NCBI GenBank assembly: GCA_006384855.1
Contig: VCJN01000761.1
Location: 1 to 64,000, forward strand
Direction: 5' to 3'
DNA: 64,000 nt
Source: Tetraselmis striata
Lineage: Eukaryota; Chlorophyta; Chlorodendrophyceae; Chlorodendrales; Chlorodendraceae
The number at the start of each line of letters is the position of its first letter. Within the stretch, counting starts at the first letter, position 1. Below, piece by piece: positions 1-12,376 of the stretch. The notes below the pieces were generated by a model that did no database searches, had not been told where the DNA came from, and was given only the letters and a program-made list of their open reading frames with translations. Made by a program: the position numbers and the translations under genes.

Positions 1-2022
1 TAATACTCGTATAGGGACTAGGCAATCCTCAGTCGGTAAACGCAAATAAGATATGCTGCCGATTTCCATCACATGTATGTGTGGAAGTAACGAATCACTA
101 ATCCTTAGTAGCAAGCCAGACGATATATGGTCGCTACTACGATCCAGCGCGCCAGCATACGAGCATACCGGCCCTGACTAGCAGTACAGCAGCAGGCAGG
201 GTGGCACCCATACTACAGGTCACACAAGAAGGCACCCCAGTTACAAATACGCGCGTAGCTCTAAGGCTCATGTATCGTATGGTACATCGTTGACTAGGCT
301 GCTTGCCACACAACATAAAAAGCAGTCTATTCGCCATGCGACCTCGCCCTCCTACACCATAGGACTTTGCACTCATAGGATCCATTTGCAATGAACGCGA
401 CAGTACGTACACCGTCGCATGCTGGTAGTGGAAAACGCACTCCCGAGCAGTGCTTCAGAAAACTTATGTAATGATATCAACCAGTATGAAACATGAAAGT
501 ATGAAACAGCTGCATGATATCTACGTGATGTACAACCAGGTATGGCTAGGGTGTTTTACGCCCCACTCACAGAGCATACCTGTCTATGTGGCGCGTGTCA
601 TCATATGTCACGAGCGCGTGCCGACGCTCGTCGTTGCTGCTTGAATATTCCATAATAATGTCCAAACATTGGTGTGCGAAAACGGCCGTTTTCTGGTAGG
701 AAAGTAGTGGACAATCATATGAATTATTGCCGGACGGGGGGCGCAATATTTACAAGCCGGTGCAGCTATCTCTACCCGGGCTCGCACCCGCGCCCGTTAC
801 TTGACGCCCAAGCCCAGGCCCAGGCCCGTCGCGAGTGCAGTGCGCCTGTGTGTTTTTGTATTTAGCCGTGGCGTTTTGCGGATATCCCGGAATTAAAACT
901 TGCGCTCCTTGCGCAGCGCCGTGCGCAGGGAGCGACTTTTGTAGCCAAGACCCGGTGCTCGTTGGCTAAAGCAACAAATGCCTATTTGCCTAATAATACC
1001 CCACCCCATCGGGACAGGCCGCGTTCGGGGTGCGGTGATTAGTCAATGCAGGTAGAAAGGGGTGCCGTTATTATGTGATCTGCAGTAATCTGGCTTGCCA
1101 GGTACAGCAACAAAACTGACACATACTATACAACGATATTAATTAAGCAGTTCCGCGCATAATATTATTATCGCGGCTGATATGAGAATGACATATCCGT
1201 AGTCGCAGTACTTGTGTATGTTGCCGAGATTCTTTGTGTAGGTGGCGAGACTTTCACTCAACCGCAACCCACTATATATTCAGTGTTTATATCACGTGGC
1301 GCGCACACGTTTTCTTGATACTGCAGGGCTTTGCGTGACCAACTCTTCCTACACTTTACATGCTGACCGAGTGTGGAGAACATTGGGTAATTTTCAATTA
1401 CACCGGTGCACAAGCGCCGACTTAAGCTTACAAAACCATCATGTTGCCCCCCAGGTCTGTGCTGAATGCTGTGGGCTCGGGCGCTGGAGCGGCGCCAAAC
1501 TGACCCACGTTCCCACGCTTCAAAACCTGCAGGCGGAACAGATGGCATGCCCATGTCAAGCTTCAATGACCCCTCCAGCCGCGCCAGGCACGCATAAAGA
1601 CATTGTTACCATGCTTCGGTTCGCTATATATTGATGTTTTTTAGTACCTTACGGCGCAGTAATGCTGACACTGCGCATAAGAGCGAGCCATGCCTGTCAA
1701 GCGGTCAAATCACAACGAAGCTACATCGGAATTGTATACCCATAGCGCAGTGTTCCTATCTATGGGTTACATGCAACCCCAAGGTAAGGCTTGTAATAAG
1801 AGTTCCTGTGCATGTAATAGAGTTAGCCGACCCGCATACATAGAAAGAGAAACGACACATGCCTATCACTCTACCTGCATACAGCACAAACAGCACGGAG
1901 TCTCTGACTCAACGATGCAAAACAATTCATTAGTTTCGCGACCCCAAGCCCGATTCAATATGGATAGCATGCAGCATACACATCAGGCGGCGCCGCCCGG
2001 CACAATCTTCCTCGCGGCACGT
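1..2022. other. Region downstream of IFT81 without a recognisable gene
   Basis: I see no ORF here with family motifs or coherent coding structure; open frames are short and overlap on both strands. Base composition is more AT-rich than in the IFT81 exons. The part next to 2022 must hold the IFT81 3' UTR and polyadenylation site, but I could not place a signal confidently. No RNA gene was recognised. Confidence 0.5.
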
Positions 2023-5000
2023 TCACTCCCTCCCTCGCGCAGCGCATCGCACCTGCAGCTTGGCCTCCATGAGGCGCTTCAGGTCCCGCATCATCGTCAT
2101 CTGCTCCTGGCTGGGCGCAGAGCTGTCCTTCAGGTGCTTCTGCCGGTTCTGGAGCGCCATGGGGCCACATATGGGTCAGCCTCAGACGGGTTTACAATAG
2201 TCCACACAGGGGCGCGAATGGCCGCCTAGGGCGGGCGGGATGATGGGGGGAGGGGGGGGGGGGGCACCTTGAGGTCCGCGTGCTGGTCCTCCGCCTCCTT
2301 GACACGCCGCTGGTACTTGTCTCGCAGGTTCAGGCTGTCGCCGCCCTGCGTGACCCGCCAGATGCTGACGTCCACCAGCTTCAGCTGGCAGTTGACCATG
2401 TGGTACTGGCTCTCCGCGGACGCAAGCTCCTCCTTGTAGCCCGACACCTCGCCGTCCAGCTTGGACATCCTGGACTCGTGCCCCAGCTTGGCGGATTCGT
2501 ACGCCTTCTTCTTGTCATTGTACTCCGCCTGCCCAGTGTGGCAATGGGGAGAGTGAGCCGCCATTCCCGATGAACCGCTACCTTGTTGGGAACGTCACAG
2601 TTTCATCTGCGCCGCTACTTATTTCCTCCGAAACACTTGTTTTTCATCCCTGCTGAAACATGTCTTATCCAGATCAATTTCATCTCTACGAAACATGTGT
2701 CTTCCCGCCTCGGCAACGGGCGCCACCCTGCTTTGGGCTTATTAGGGTGTGAGGCATGGTGTGAGGCATTCTATATCTATGCGATTTTGTAATCGGGGCA
2801 GCATGACAAACAAAGAAAGCAATCCAACATCCAAAGCGAAAATCATTCAGCTTTAAAAAGACCGGAAACTCTGACGTTCAGAGTGTCCATACATACCCAC
2901 CTCGCCATCCTTTGCCACGATATGCTCCATGGGGAACCCCAAACATGCACGCACCCTATCAGACTTCTCCCCCCCCCCCCCCCCCCCCCAAAAATACACT
3001 AACTATAAACAATCATTGAGCCTTTGACAATCTTAAAACCCTGAACATAGGGTGTCATACCCAAGACAAAACTAATCATCATAGACGCGGCTAATATGCT
3101 CCTAAGGGCATCGCAAACCCTAAACGCGAATCCCATTAGATCCCCACCCTCCCAAACCACATTTTACACAATCATTCAGCCCTTAATAATCCCAGAACCC
3201 TGATACCTGAAATCCAACACCGCACACACCTCAAACTGCGCCGCGTCAGGCTCCATTTGGCATCGCAAACCCTAAACCTGAGGCCCGTTGCGTCAGAGGC
3301 GGCCCGCACCTCCTGGTCTTGGAACTGCTGGCGCATAGTGCGCAGCTCCTTGATCTGGGGCGCGAGGTCCGTCTTGCGGTCCTTGATGGCCTGGTTGATC
3401 TCCGTGACTGTCTTGCTGATCTCCTCCAACATGCTCCCCTTCTGCTCGTCGATCGCGCTCTTGGCCTCCGAGATCTTCTCCAGGCTGGCCTGCGTCTCGC
3501 TGAAGCCCGCCACGCCCTTCTCGCGCTCAATGCTCTGCACCTCCGCCATCAGCTCCCGCTCTGTGCCGCCCAGCACCTCCAGCGTCCGCTCAAGCACCTG
3601 CACCTCCCCCTCCAGGTCGCTCACCAGCTGCAGTCCATCCAAAAAGGCGGCTGTTCAGTCACTCGGCGCCCCCCCTCCCCCTCCCCCCCCCCCCCCCCCC
3701 AGACACACACCTCTGTCTGCCAGCCGCAGCAGCAGGGTTGTAGCAGGGCTAAGCCCCACAACTCCCTTACGTCACCAGAGTGGGGCCTCAGTACCCGGTT
3801 GTCACCAGGGTTGATCGCAAGTTTGGAGTCATGGCAGAAGGCATAACAAGCAACATTAATAGATATAATACGCCATACCTGCTTTCCAAAACCCTGTATC
3901 AAAGGGCATAACCGTGCTGCTCAGCCCAGCTCTCCATTTTCATATGTTACTAAGCTTACACCGGGAAGGAGCTGACGTGTAGTCGTCCTTCTCTCACCTC
4001 GGCGGTGCAGCAGGTTTGGCGGGGGCAGTGCAGGGGCCCCATGACAGCAGCCGTATGCAGCAAGGGCGTTGACATCGAGATATAGCGCACATTTTAGGAT
4101 CTTGCAGTGTGCAGTCATCTGCCCCAGCGAAGTCGCAGTGCATGTTTAACACTTAATATGTACCGCTTGATGTGCTATTCTACCCTTGATGATTGCGCTG
4201 TCCTTTGATGATAAGCAAACACCATTGAATGTCTGGCGAGTGTATTAGCTATTATTTCACTGCAAGATATACCTGGCCACAAAGAATGCACCAATTCCCG
4301 AACACATAATTATGACGTACTTAGGAACGCATCTTTCAGTTATGCCCATGATGGCGCCATGACTATATTATGCCGGTAAAACATTTCCCTGTATGCTTGC
4401 GGGTTTGGAAATTAATGAATTGCTTCGCAGCAAGGAGTCAAGAGATCTGTGTGGTATTCGTGTTGTTCTGAGAAATGTGGTCTGTTGCTCTTCGCGGGTA
4501 GAAGTGGGTGGGGGGGGGGGGGGGGGGGGGGTTAAATACAATGACATACCACAAATCCAAATCGTGGCCTTGGTAATTCCAGGCTTATGCTATCAAGAAC
4601 TAATGGAGTTGTGCCTCACGCTGAAACGCTTTGGAGTATTGAATCCTATTCATAAATGGTCTACCTGTGCCATATCATAACCAGCTCAAATCAAGGCTGT
4701 GCGCAACCCTCATTGTCACGTTGCACAATCTAGGCCGACATAGAACACGTACGTTGAGTGAAACTCAAGGTGAGTCGGCGCAATGGAGCTAGCCACTATT
4801 TGGAAGTCAAGCCAGCTCTGGTCAGCATGCGTACTGGTCAGCTGTTGGCTGGGGTTCCACGGCCAGATGGACTCTAGGGTTAAGCGCAACCGCCTCAATG
4901 CCCCTGAATCCCCTTGCCGGTGCGGCGCACCTTCTTCTTCTCCTTGTACTCCGGCAGCTTGGACTTAATCTCCGCGTACTTGGCGCGGTACTCCTCCTCG

Positions 5001-7029
5001 CTCACGCCCGCCGCTGCGCCGCCAGGTCCACCCCCGTCAGAACAGCGCGCAGAGTGGCATCACACGAGTGGTGAAGTGGTATCTCCGGAGGCATCCCCAG
5101 GGGACAAATGGGGGGGGGGGGGGGGGGGGGGGGGGTTCCCATAATAACATCTGAAGCGACGGTCGCTTTGCTACTATGGCTGAGTTGCTCGCAGGATGGC
5201 CACACAGGCAATGTGATGGGCCTCTTGTCACGTCCTGTCACCGATGCCAGGTGCACTGAGATTAATACAAACGATGTATACATGTACACAAACAATACTG
5301 GTGCCGATGCACTGATAAGAACACTGCTGTAAAGAAAACCTGCCCTACCTGCCACAGTTGAAAAACTACAAACGAGGAACCGTGGTTACCCTATAGGCTG
5401 CATGCAAGCCGATTTGAGTCTTGTAATACAATGCGAGTTATTGTAGGTGCGTTGGCACCCACAAGGTACATTGACATCGGTGCGTCGGGAGCGGGACATT
5501 CATTGATAGAAAGCGCAAATTTGAGTGTGAGGACTGTTGCCAATTATGGTGGTCAGAGCGGCCCGCAGCCCGGGGGAGGGGGGAGAGAGGGGGGGGGGGG
5601 GGGGGGGGGGGCAGAGGCAGAACCCACCCGGCGCTCTGCTGGGCGCTGGCGACGCCACCTGGCTCGCCGGCTGCATGGCGCCCTCCTCATGCGCGACCCG
5701 GCGTCCATACTCCGTCTCCAGGGACTCCTTCTTGTCCGTCAGACGCTCCAGCTGGCCGCGGCGGCAGACAAAAGTGTGGGGGGGGGGGGGGGGGGGGGGG
5801 GGGGGAGTGGAGGGGCATTGACATCCATCAGCATGCGCAACCAGCAGCACTGGCATCGGCAATCGTATCAGGACAGAAAGGGGGAGAAGGGATGTGAAGG
5901 GCTGAAGGCTTTTGGGATAAAAGACATAATCCGGCCTAACCTGCGAAGGGGAGGAAGGGGGGGGGATGTAGGGTTTGGTCGAGAACCACAAATCCAATGA
6001 ACTCAAACCTGGGAAGAAGGGAGGGGTTGGGGGGGGGGGAGGGGGGCATCACCTTGGACAGGATCTCCTCCTTCTTCTTTGTCATAACGTTGGCCATCTG
6101 CTGCGTGGCCCGCAGCTGCTGGTACGCCTGCGCAACATGGCGTTAATACGCGGGCTTTAGTGCCCCGCAGCTACCACGCTTCAGGGTGACCACTACCGTT
6201 GCTTTCCACCCCCTCGCGAAGAAAGACAAAAAAACGGTTGGAAGTCTATCAGAATCCACCACGAGTACGGTATAGGGGTCCCCATTGCCGTATCGGCACC
6301 AGTACTTGTAGCACAGAGATCAAAAACAAATGAGGGGAGAGGGGGGGGGGGGGGGGGGGGGAGCGGGGGATGAGCGGCGCACGCCTTGTTGCCCTGCGCC
6401 TCCTTCTCGGCGCGCTGCCGCCGCTCCGTCACGGCCGCGATGTCCGCGTTGATCTCTGCCTGGCGCTGCTTGAGCGAGTACAGGTCCGCCTCCGTGTTGA
6501 AGTTGTCGTGCAGAACCTGCTCCACCGCCTGCGAGCGTGCCCCGCGCCGCGCGCCGGCCGGGAGTCGTCAGCGTCGCCAGCGACAACGCTGCCTCCGCCA
6601 GGTTGCTCCCAGCCAGGCCATCCCGGTGCGCGCGGTACCGCATCCTATATCGACTACGGAAAAGTACAATTGACTGACCCTAGGCTCTACCCAGGTGTTG
6701 TAGCATGCTGAGTGGGCCGGACGGTGAGTGTCTCAAGCGCCATCATACGGGCAACTAATGCCCGAGCCACGCCCATCCTGCGCCCTGCCCTGCCAGAGCA
6801 GCTCATCCGGTTTCCCGATGGTGCTGGGGATGGAGCAGGCAGTGCTCACAGGCGCGTCAAGCTCTCGAGGAGCCGATACGAGGCAATGGTCCAGATACCG
6901 GTGCAGAGCATGTCCCCAGATCCCACCAGTCACTCGGCAGGGCTCCATGTTCTATGAGGTTGGCCGGAGTCGGCATGACCCGCGCAGGTGCCCCCCCCCC
7001 CCCCCCCCCCGCGCGCTAAACACTCTCTA

Positions 7030-7065
<36 letters not shown>

Positions 7066-8416
7066 CGCCGCTCTGCCTGCACCTGCAGCCGCTTCTGTCG
7101 CTTCTCCATGTCACGCGGCATCTTGTCCGAGATGAGCTCCCGCAGCCGTGCGTGCTCGTCGCGCGCCTGCTCCAAAATGCCTGAGGCGGTGCCGTCCATC
7201 GCGGTGGCGCGCACCTGCGGCAATCAGGCAGGCAGGAAGTTAGGCGGGCAGGGGCTGGGCACCCCTCCCTCCCCTGGGACCCCCCTTGCTTTCCCCCGCC
7301 TTCACTGCTTGCCGAACCCACCTCGCGCAGGCGGGCCATGTTGCGCTGGTACTTGTGCTCTGTGTGCTCCAGCTGCTGCCGCTGCGACGCCAGCTGCTGC
7401 ATCAGGCTTATCTCCTCGTCCTGCTGCTTGCGCAGTGCGCTGCATGCCTCGTGCAGGACCTGCGGCCAGGGGCAGGGCAGACGGGAAGGGGAAGGGGGGC
7501 GCAGTGGAGCCGTCAGAGTACCGGTCGGCAGCCCCTCTGCCCCCCTCCCCCCTGGTATCCCCCCACATGTGGGGCAGGGGCCGGGACGGCGCGAGGACCT
7601 TGAGGTTCTGCACCCCTGCTGTCTTGCCCTTCACCCGCTCGATCTTCTCCCCCAGGTGCATGCGCTCCTCCTCCAGCTGCTTTGTCTTGGTCTTGAGCAC
7701 TTGTGGGTCCCTGGGGAAGGTAAGAGAGGGGGGCTACCCTTAGCCCCGCCCACAACGTCCACCCCACCCCTGAGGCGCATGCTACACCTCACACCCCTTG
7801 CCCCCGTTTCCATGGCATGCACTCCGTTGCATCCCGCCGGTCTGATCCCCTGCTTACCCCCCCTTCCCCCTTTGCTTCTTCCCTGGCGTGCACTAGGCGC
7901 GCGGCAGATGGCCACGCAGCACCCACTTGTTGAGCGCCCGCTGCGTCTCGCGCTCCTTGTGCAGCTCCACAAACTGCTGCTGGTACGCGTTGATCTCGTC
8001 GCGGATGGCCGCGACCTCCGCATCCATAGACAGCTCGTCCGGCATGAGCACCGGCGTCATGTAATAGCCGACAAATGCACGCTTGCTGAGCGCGTCGATC
8101 TGGGAGAGCACCCACTTGAGGACAGGGAACACCACGGAGGGGTCCGCCTGCGCCATATACTGCCGGAATTGCATCCTGCCGGTGATCAGGAGGGGGGGGT
8201 AGGGGGGGGGGGAGGTTGTGGGTGCAGGCTGTGGGGGATTGAAAGGTGCCGCGGGGTGCAGGTGAAGGGAGGTTTGGGGGGGGGGGGGGGGGGGAGGGGA
8301 GGGGACATACTGGTCCATCTCTGGCCGGTACTTCACCATCCGCAGAAACTCCATCAGCCGCTGTACCACCATCTCGATGGGCTCCCGCGCGACGTCTAGG
8401 CGCTGCAGTGTAGCAA

Positions 8417-8453
<37 letters not shown>

Positions 8454-8934
8454 CTGTCCTCAGCGGCCTACCAGGCAGGCAGACATGCCCATAGCAGGCC
8501 GGTGCCGGCATGACAGAGAGGCCACCATGAGGGAGAGTGTGTGTTGCTTGAGGGCGAGGGGGTAGGCTTGGCGGCGGGAAGTGTACATGGACAGGGTGGC
8601 CACGAGGGGGAAGGGGAGCGAGTGAGGCACTTGCCGGGTGCTTGGGGCTGATAACCGCGAAGACGTCGCTCATCAGCTGGAGCGCCTCCGTGGGCGACTT
8701 CTCTCTGATGGGGGGAAGAGGAGGTGCCGGCCGGGGGGGGGGGGGGGGGGGGGGGGAGGGTACGACGAAGAGCAAGGCGCGAGCGGGGTCAGGCACCCTG
8801 TGGCTGTGGTACTGGCAGGGGAGGAGGGGAAAGGGTGAAGGGGGTGAATTAGTGGCTCACGAGAGGCCAATGAGGGTGACGTCATATCTGAACGGCGCCG
8901 CGTTCAGCTTGTCGACGATGAAGCTGAGGTCCAT
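2023..8934 (-). CDS. IFT81: Intraflagellar transport protein 81 (IFT81), 14 exons
   Basis: Coiled-coil subunit of the IFT-B complex that pairs with IFT74; in the family the N-terminal calponin-homology-like domain helps bind tubulin cargo for flagellar assembly. Exons (minus): 8934-8861, 8704-8635, 8402-8311, 8175-7927, 7710-7599, 7459-7322, 7214-7083, 6528-6385, 6127-6053, 5751-5628, 5013-4931, 3627-3310, 2528-2268, 2148-2023. They total 1998 bp, 665 residues plus stop, and all phases agree; vertebrate IFT81 is close to 676 residues. The start fits the family N-terminus (MDLSFIVDKLNAAPF); an upstream in-frame ATG is unlikely. Exons 1-4 (residues 1 to about 160) give the CH-like domain, the rest coiled coil. 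Ends such as KLPEYKEKKK and MMRDLKRLMEAK align with the animal protein with almost no gaps. Introns 2 and 8 need GC donors. Confidence 0.95.
6529..7082 (-). repeat. IFT81 intron 7 with CT/GA microsatellite and poly-C run
   Basis: On plus, a C run (about 6991-7010) is followed by a CTAT/CT dinucleotide microsatellite (about 7027-7063), placed just past the donor of exon 7. An open frame runs through the GA repeat as an Arg-Glu stretch, but alignment to IFT81 puts the donor before it (exon end at 7083, ...KRLQ), so the repeat is intronic. Confidence 0.75.
8403..8634 (-). other. IFT81 intron 2 with GC-AG boundaries and the longest poly-G:C run
   Basis: Phase and protein alignment require the donor after CCG at 8635, giving GCAAGT, the usual consensus for GC-AG introns. 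A 37-base G run on plus (8417-8453), poly-C in the sense strand, ends about 11 bases upstream of the acceptor CAG, where a polypyrimidine tract would lie. Confidence 0.8.
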
Positions 8935-9419
8935 GGCGCCGACGAGCGAGGAAGCCTCCTCGCAGGACTGTGGAGTGCCTGGCGCGGCTGAGGGATGGGG
9001 CGAGGGGTCGGGCTCGAAGGTACAGGGCGCCTTCGTTATTTGTCTGGGAGCGGGTGTATAGTACCTATACCAGTATGCCGCCCCTGCGCGGCGACGCAGT
9101 GCAGGCCGGGGAGGGGCGCGGCCCCTCAGCAAGCCCGCGGCCCAGACCACGCGGGGTCAGGTCGGGCACGGCGATCACGGAGCGGGCGGGCGAGTCGCCG
9201 GCCGGGACGAGCACAACATTGTTGTTTGTTTGTTTTCCCGCCCCCGGGACAGGACTGGCACCATTGAAACCCTTGCAGCAGCGTCTCTACGACGGCCGTT
9301 TAGGCAGCAATCCAATTACGGAAAGCCCGGGGTAGGCGACGGGCTGCTATAGTCATCAAGCAAATTGCCGAAGCATTCTGCCAGACTAATTAAAGGCCAG
9401 TGATTAAATTTCCAGCACT
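8935..9419. promoter_or_regulatory. IFT81 upstream region
   Basis: GC-rich stretch immediately 5' of the IFT81 start, expected to hold its promoter and 5' UTR. I found no unambiguous TATA box or other named element, so this is a placement by position only. Confidence 0.3.
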
Positions 9420-10690
9420 GTTGGATCACCGTCTAAAACACTGCCATGAAAATACCCGGCACCGACCACAAAAGGTCCGCCCTACCAATTGGGGAGCGGC
9501 CCATTCGAGAAATGCGAGTTGGGGCAAGCCCCAACCCGCGGAGCAAAGCATTTCGGGAGTGCCATACATGTGCAACAACAAAGAAGGCAATGTGAGGGAG
9601 GGCCCGACGCCATAGTTGGATAAATTCCCATTCCCATTAAAATCCATAACGTGAAGGGAGGGGGACCCCGCCCAAAATAAAGGCAGTTAAGTCCCCGGGT
9701 GTTCATGCAATAACTGGACTACTATTAAAATCCCCGAACTCCGGAACTAACAACCCAAAATTATGACGGTGATACCCCCACCGCGAGCACTCTACCAACA
9801 TATGTTCGATAGTCTCATATTCACCTCCGCCACATGCAGGGCGGTGTTCCAGGAACCGCTCAGGCATGGCATGAATCCGGGCCAATCGACGGGCAGTGGG
9901 AAATACCCGGGTGCGTAATTATATCATAATGTGCAGCCCGGCCACAACCCCTGCGAGGACACCCACACCGTATTGTGGTAACGGGTTTGACGCATAAGAC
10001 GCATGGACATATATAGCGCAAGTTTTATTGCGTGCTAACGATGCCGACGATTCGTAACACGCCCACACCGATGCATGAACTAGTTTAGCGGCACCGCGCG
10101 CGGCTAGTGACCTCCACTCAAGTGGAAGGTGCGCCCCCTCAGCTAGCCCTACGTTCGCCCTAGCTAGTCCCATCTAACCACCGCACAGCCCCCGACGTCC
10201 ACGTGTTAGGGCGCGCCCGAGTTAACTGATCTACTGAATGGGGTTATACATGTATTCAAGTCGGATGCTTTAAGGAACGCCCGAGCCAGTGCCGCAGCGG
10301 CCGTAGCCTCTATGGGCGCGCGCAATATCCAATTCCCGCATCATACAATATCGGTGCAGTGGCCACCCCAGGGGAGTTTTTACCCACCCCAATGAGGCAC
10401 CGCAAGAACTGATTGAGTACGGTTTGTAATTTATTTGCGCCGCTAGTTCTATCCAAGCCCTATCTATACCTCACACCCGCAAGTTAAAACCGGCAGGACA
10501 CGTGTTTTAAAGACATACACACGCACATTCATAGGAATTATGTCCCGCCGACCAACTAATACCGAATCGAGCGCCTCAATAGCGCGTTTCCCCTTCTTAA
10601 CCCGGTCGTGTTGCATACCTAAATCCGACTTAATGACCGTACCCAAATACGTACATTCATTTACAACCGGTACCCATTCCCCCCCAAGCT
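9420..10690 (-). mobile_element. LINE (non-LTR retrotransposon) 3' part, decayed
   Basis: Minus-strand reading gives, in order, the region after the RT palm (10690-10464; CTYLGTVIKSDL, then RVLPVLTCGCEV), decayed sequence with stops, and the cysteine/histidine C-terminal module near 9885-9760 (CGGGEYETIEHMLVEC), followed by a tail resembling the end of the same family down to about 9420. These motifs match the end of LINE-type RT proteins. Several stops and frame changes separate the pieces and the catalytic RT core is absent, so it is a dead 5'-truncated copy. Confidence 0.7.
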
Positions 10691-10699
10691 GCCATCGGG

Positions 10700-12047
10700 C
10701 AGCTAGCGTAACGCGGTCTCGTTATTGTATGCATGCGACTACACTACGTTGCCACCTGTTGTGAATTACAAAACGGCCAGTACCATGTAGTAACAAATCC
10801 ACCGCTAAAAGCAATACTAAAAGATCAACACAACATGAGCATCCTAAAAGCGGCCCGCATCCCGCACGAGGCGGGATGGATTATTGATGCGCGCACGGTT
10901 CAGTCCGGGCCACACGTGCACGTGTGTACGTTGGTGATCCACGGACATGCTGTGCAGCTTCGGCAACGGGATGGCGGACGAATATGCGCCAAATGACGAG
11001 GCAGCGAGCACGCTCTCGAGCCTCCACCAAGCTCAGGACCCCGAGGAAATCTCTTGCGAGTAAGGCCTCCTGGTGATCCCGGGTGGTGCACCGAGTGCTC
11101 CGCGATGAAAGGGCACCCCAATTTGCGGCCATGCATGCGGCACCGCGCACAGTGCGGCGCACCCCCTTGCTCACCTCACCCACTGTGCCGAAGACCGTGC
11201 CCGTGCACTCCGACATATCCACGATATATGCCTCGAAGAGGGCCTTTCTATCCTGGCTCCGTGTGGATGCCGCCTCGGAGGGGGAGGCTGTCATGTGTGA
11301 TGGGATGAGGAGTGAGCCGTCTGTTGCGGATGTTGTCTCCCTGTTGGCCGCTAGCATGGCGCTGGACCGGAGGTCAATGCACGGTAAGGTCTGATGGTGG
11401 GCGTCAACAGTGGGTGTGGTGGCGGATTTGGATTTCTTAGTAATGCCCCCGCCTCAAGCTGAGGTGGATTTGGTGGTTGGCTTGAGTGCGAGAAGTGCGT
11501 GCTTCGCCGCCCCTTTGCTTGTGGTTGTGCGGATGCTTGTCTGGTATATATGTCATTCTGCGCAGGGGCACCGCGCGCGGTTGCCTTGCCCACCTTGGCC
11601 GTCCTGCTAAGGCGGGCCGCCCGCGCTGGGTGGGATAGTCCGTATCCATATGTTCGCCCCCATCGTTGGTAGGTCTTGTCAGTGGTATCGCCCTCTTGCG
11701 GCGCTGCCAGGGGATCCGGGTGCGGCGGTTGTGAGGCGTTCATGATGCTGCCCCGGGGGCTGCTTGTGCCGCTGCCCATATATGTGTCCTTTGCTGCGGT
11801 TGCCGCTGCTATTTGCGCGGGTGCGGGGGCTGTGTTCATTTTGGGGGGGGGGGGGGGGGGGGGGGGGGCTGCGAAGGTGGTATGTAGGCTGCGGGGGAAT
11901 GGAGGGGTGCCTTCTTTGTGGCGGTTGGAGGCATGGGGTGTGGGGCCGCTCCGGGGTGCAGCTGCCGCTGTTGGGGGATTGGGGTGTGGGTCTTGATGGG
12001 AGGGGTGGTGTGGGTTCCTAGGTTGGTCGGATTGTTGGTAGAGGTAT
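10700..12047. other. GC-rich region with no gene I can support
   Basis: Open frames exist on both strands (for example minus 11839-11351 and 11357-10881), but they are proline- or arginine-rich, overlap each other and show no family motif. A 26-base poly-G run lies at 11843-11868. It may be the 5' part of the neighbouring LINE or another decayed element; I could not decide. Confidence 0.3.
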
Positions 12048-12376
12048 GCGGGCGACGGGCGGGCGGGTTGTTGCCTCAGGCCGCGTCCGCGGGCGATTCG
12101 GTACCCCGGACAGCACCATCGCGGTCAAACCATGTAACTACGAGCGCCCCGCCACCCCCCCCCCCCCCCCCCGGCCCCATGGGCCTCTTGCCAGTCTCTT
12201 GGAATGACCGACGACCGACATGGTGGCCGGCTCGCTGTGTGGGTGGGCCATGTGGCAGGGATGATGGCATGGCACCGCCGGCGGCGGCTGTGCCTGACGC
12301 CTTTTGTATTCTCCGTGGTGTATTCGGAATCCAAACTACGGTACGGGTTACCGCGGGAAGCGGTGTGTATGGCCAA
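12048..12376 (+). repeat. Left arm of a long inverted repeat
   Basis: About 329 bases that recur in inverted orientation at 13590-13916 with roughly 90% identity by eye. Both arms contain a homopolymer run (C at about 12155-12172 here, G at 13794-13817 in the partner) and the motif GTACGGGTTACCGCGGGAAG at the inner end. The roughly 1.2-kb interior shows no recognisable gene. The pair could be terminal inverted repeats of a nonautonomous DNA element or a foldback duplication. Confidence 0.8.
12341..12360 (+). repeat. Dispersed 20-base motif, copy in left inverted-repeat arm
   Basis: GTACGGGTTACCGCGGGAAG. Other copies: 13604-13623 (minus), 16523-16542 (plus), 27858-27877 (minus) and 28606-28625 (plus, one change). 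Flanks differ except for the inverted-repeat pair, and partly 16.5 and 28.6 kb. Confidence 0.85.

Noticed and set aside
7034..7083. Arg-Glu repeat extension of IFT81 exon 7
   Set aside because: Alignment to IFT81 and the exon 8 phase both need the donor at 7082; the GA repeat falls in the intron.
7338..8399. 353-residue plus-strand ORF
   Set aside because: It is the antisense of IFT81 exons 3-6 and ends in poly-Gly from G runs; IFT81 on minus explains the region fully.
7789..8796. 335-residue minus-strand ORF
   Set aside because: It reads through IFT81 introns in a wrong frame and is mostly proline from C runs.
9071..9150. Upstream start for IFT81
   Set aside because: An in-frame ATG at 9150 would add about 70 Pro/Arg-rich residues not found in the family; the family N-terminus begins at 8934.
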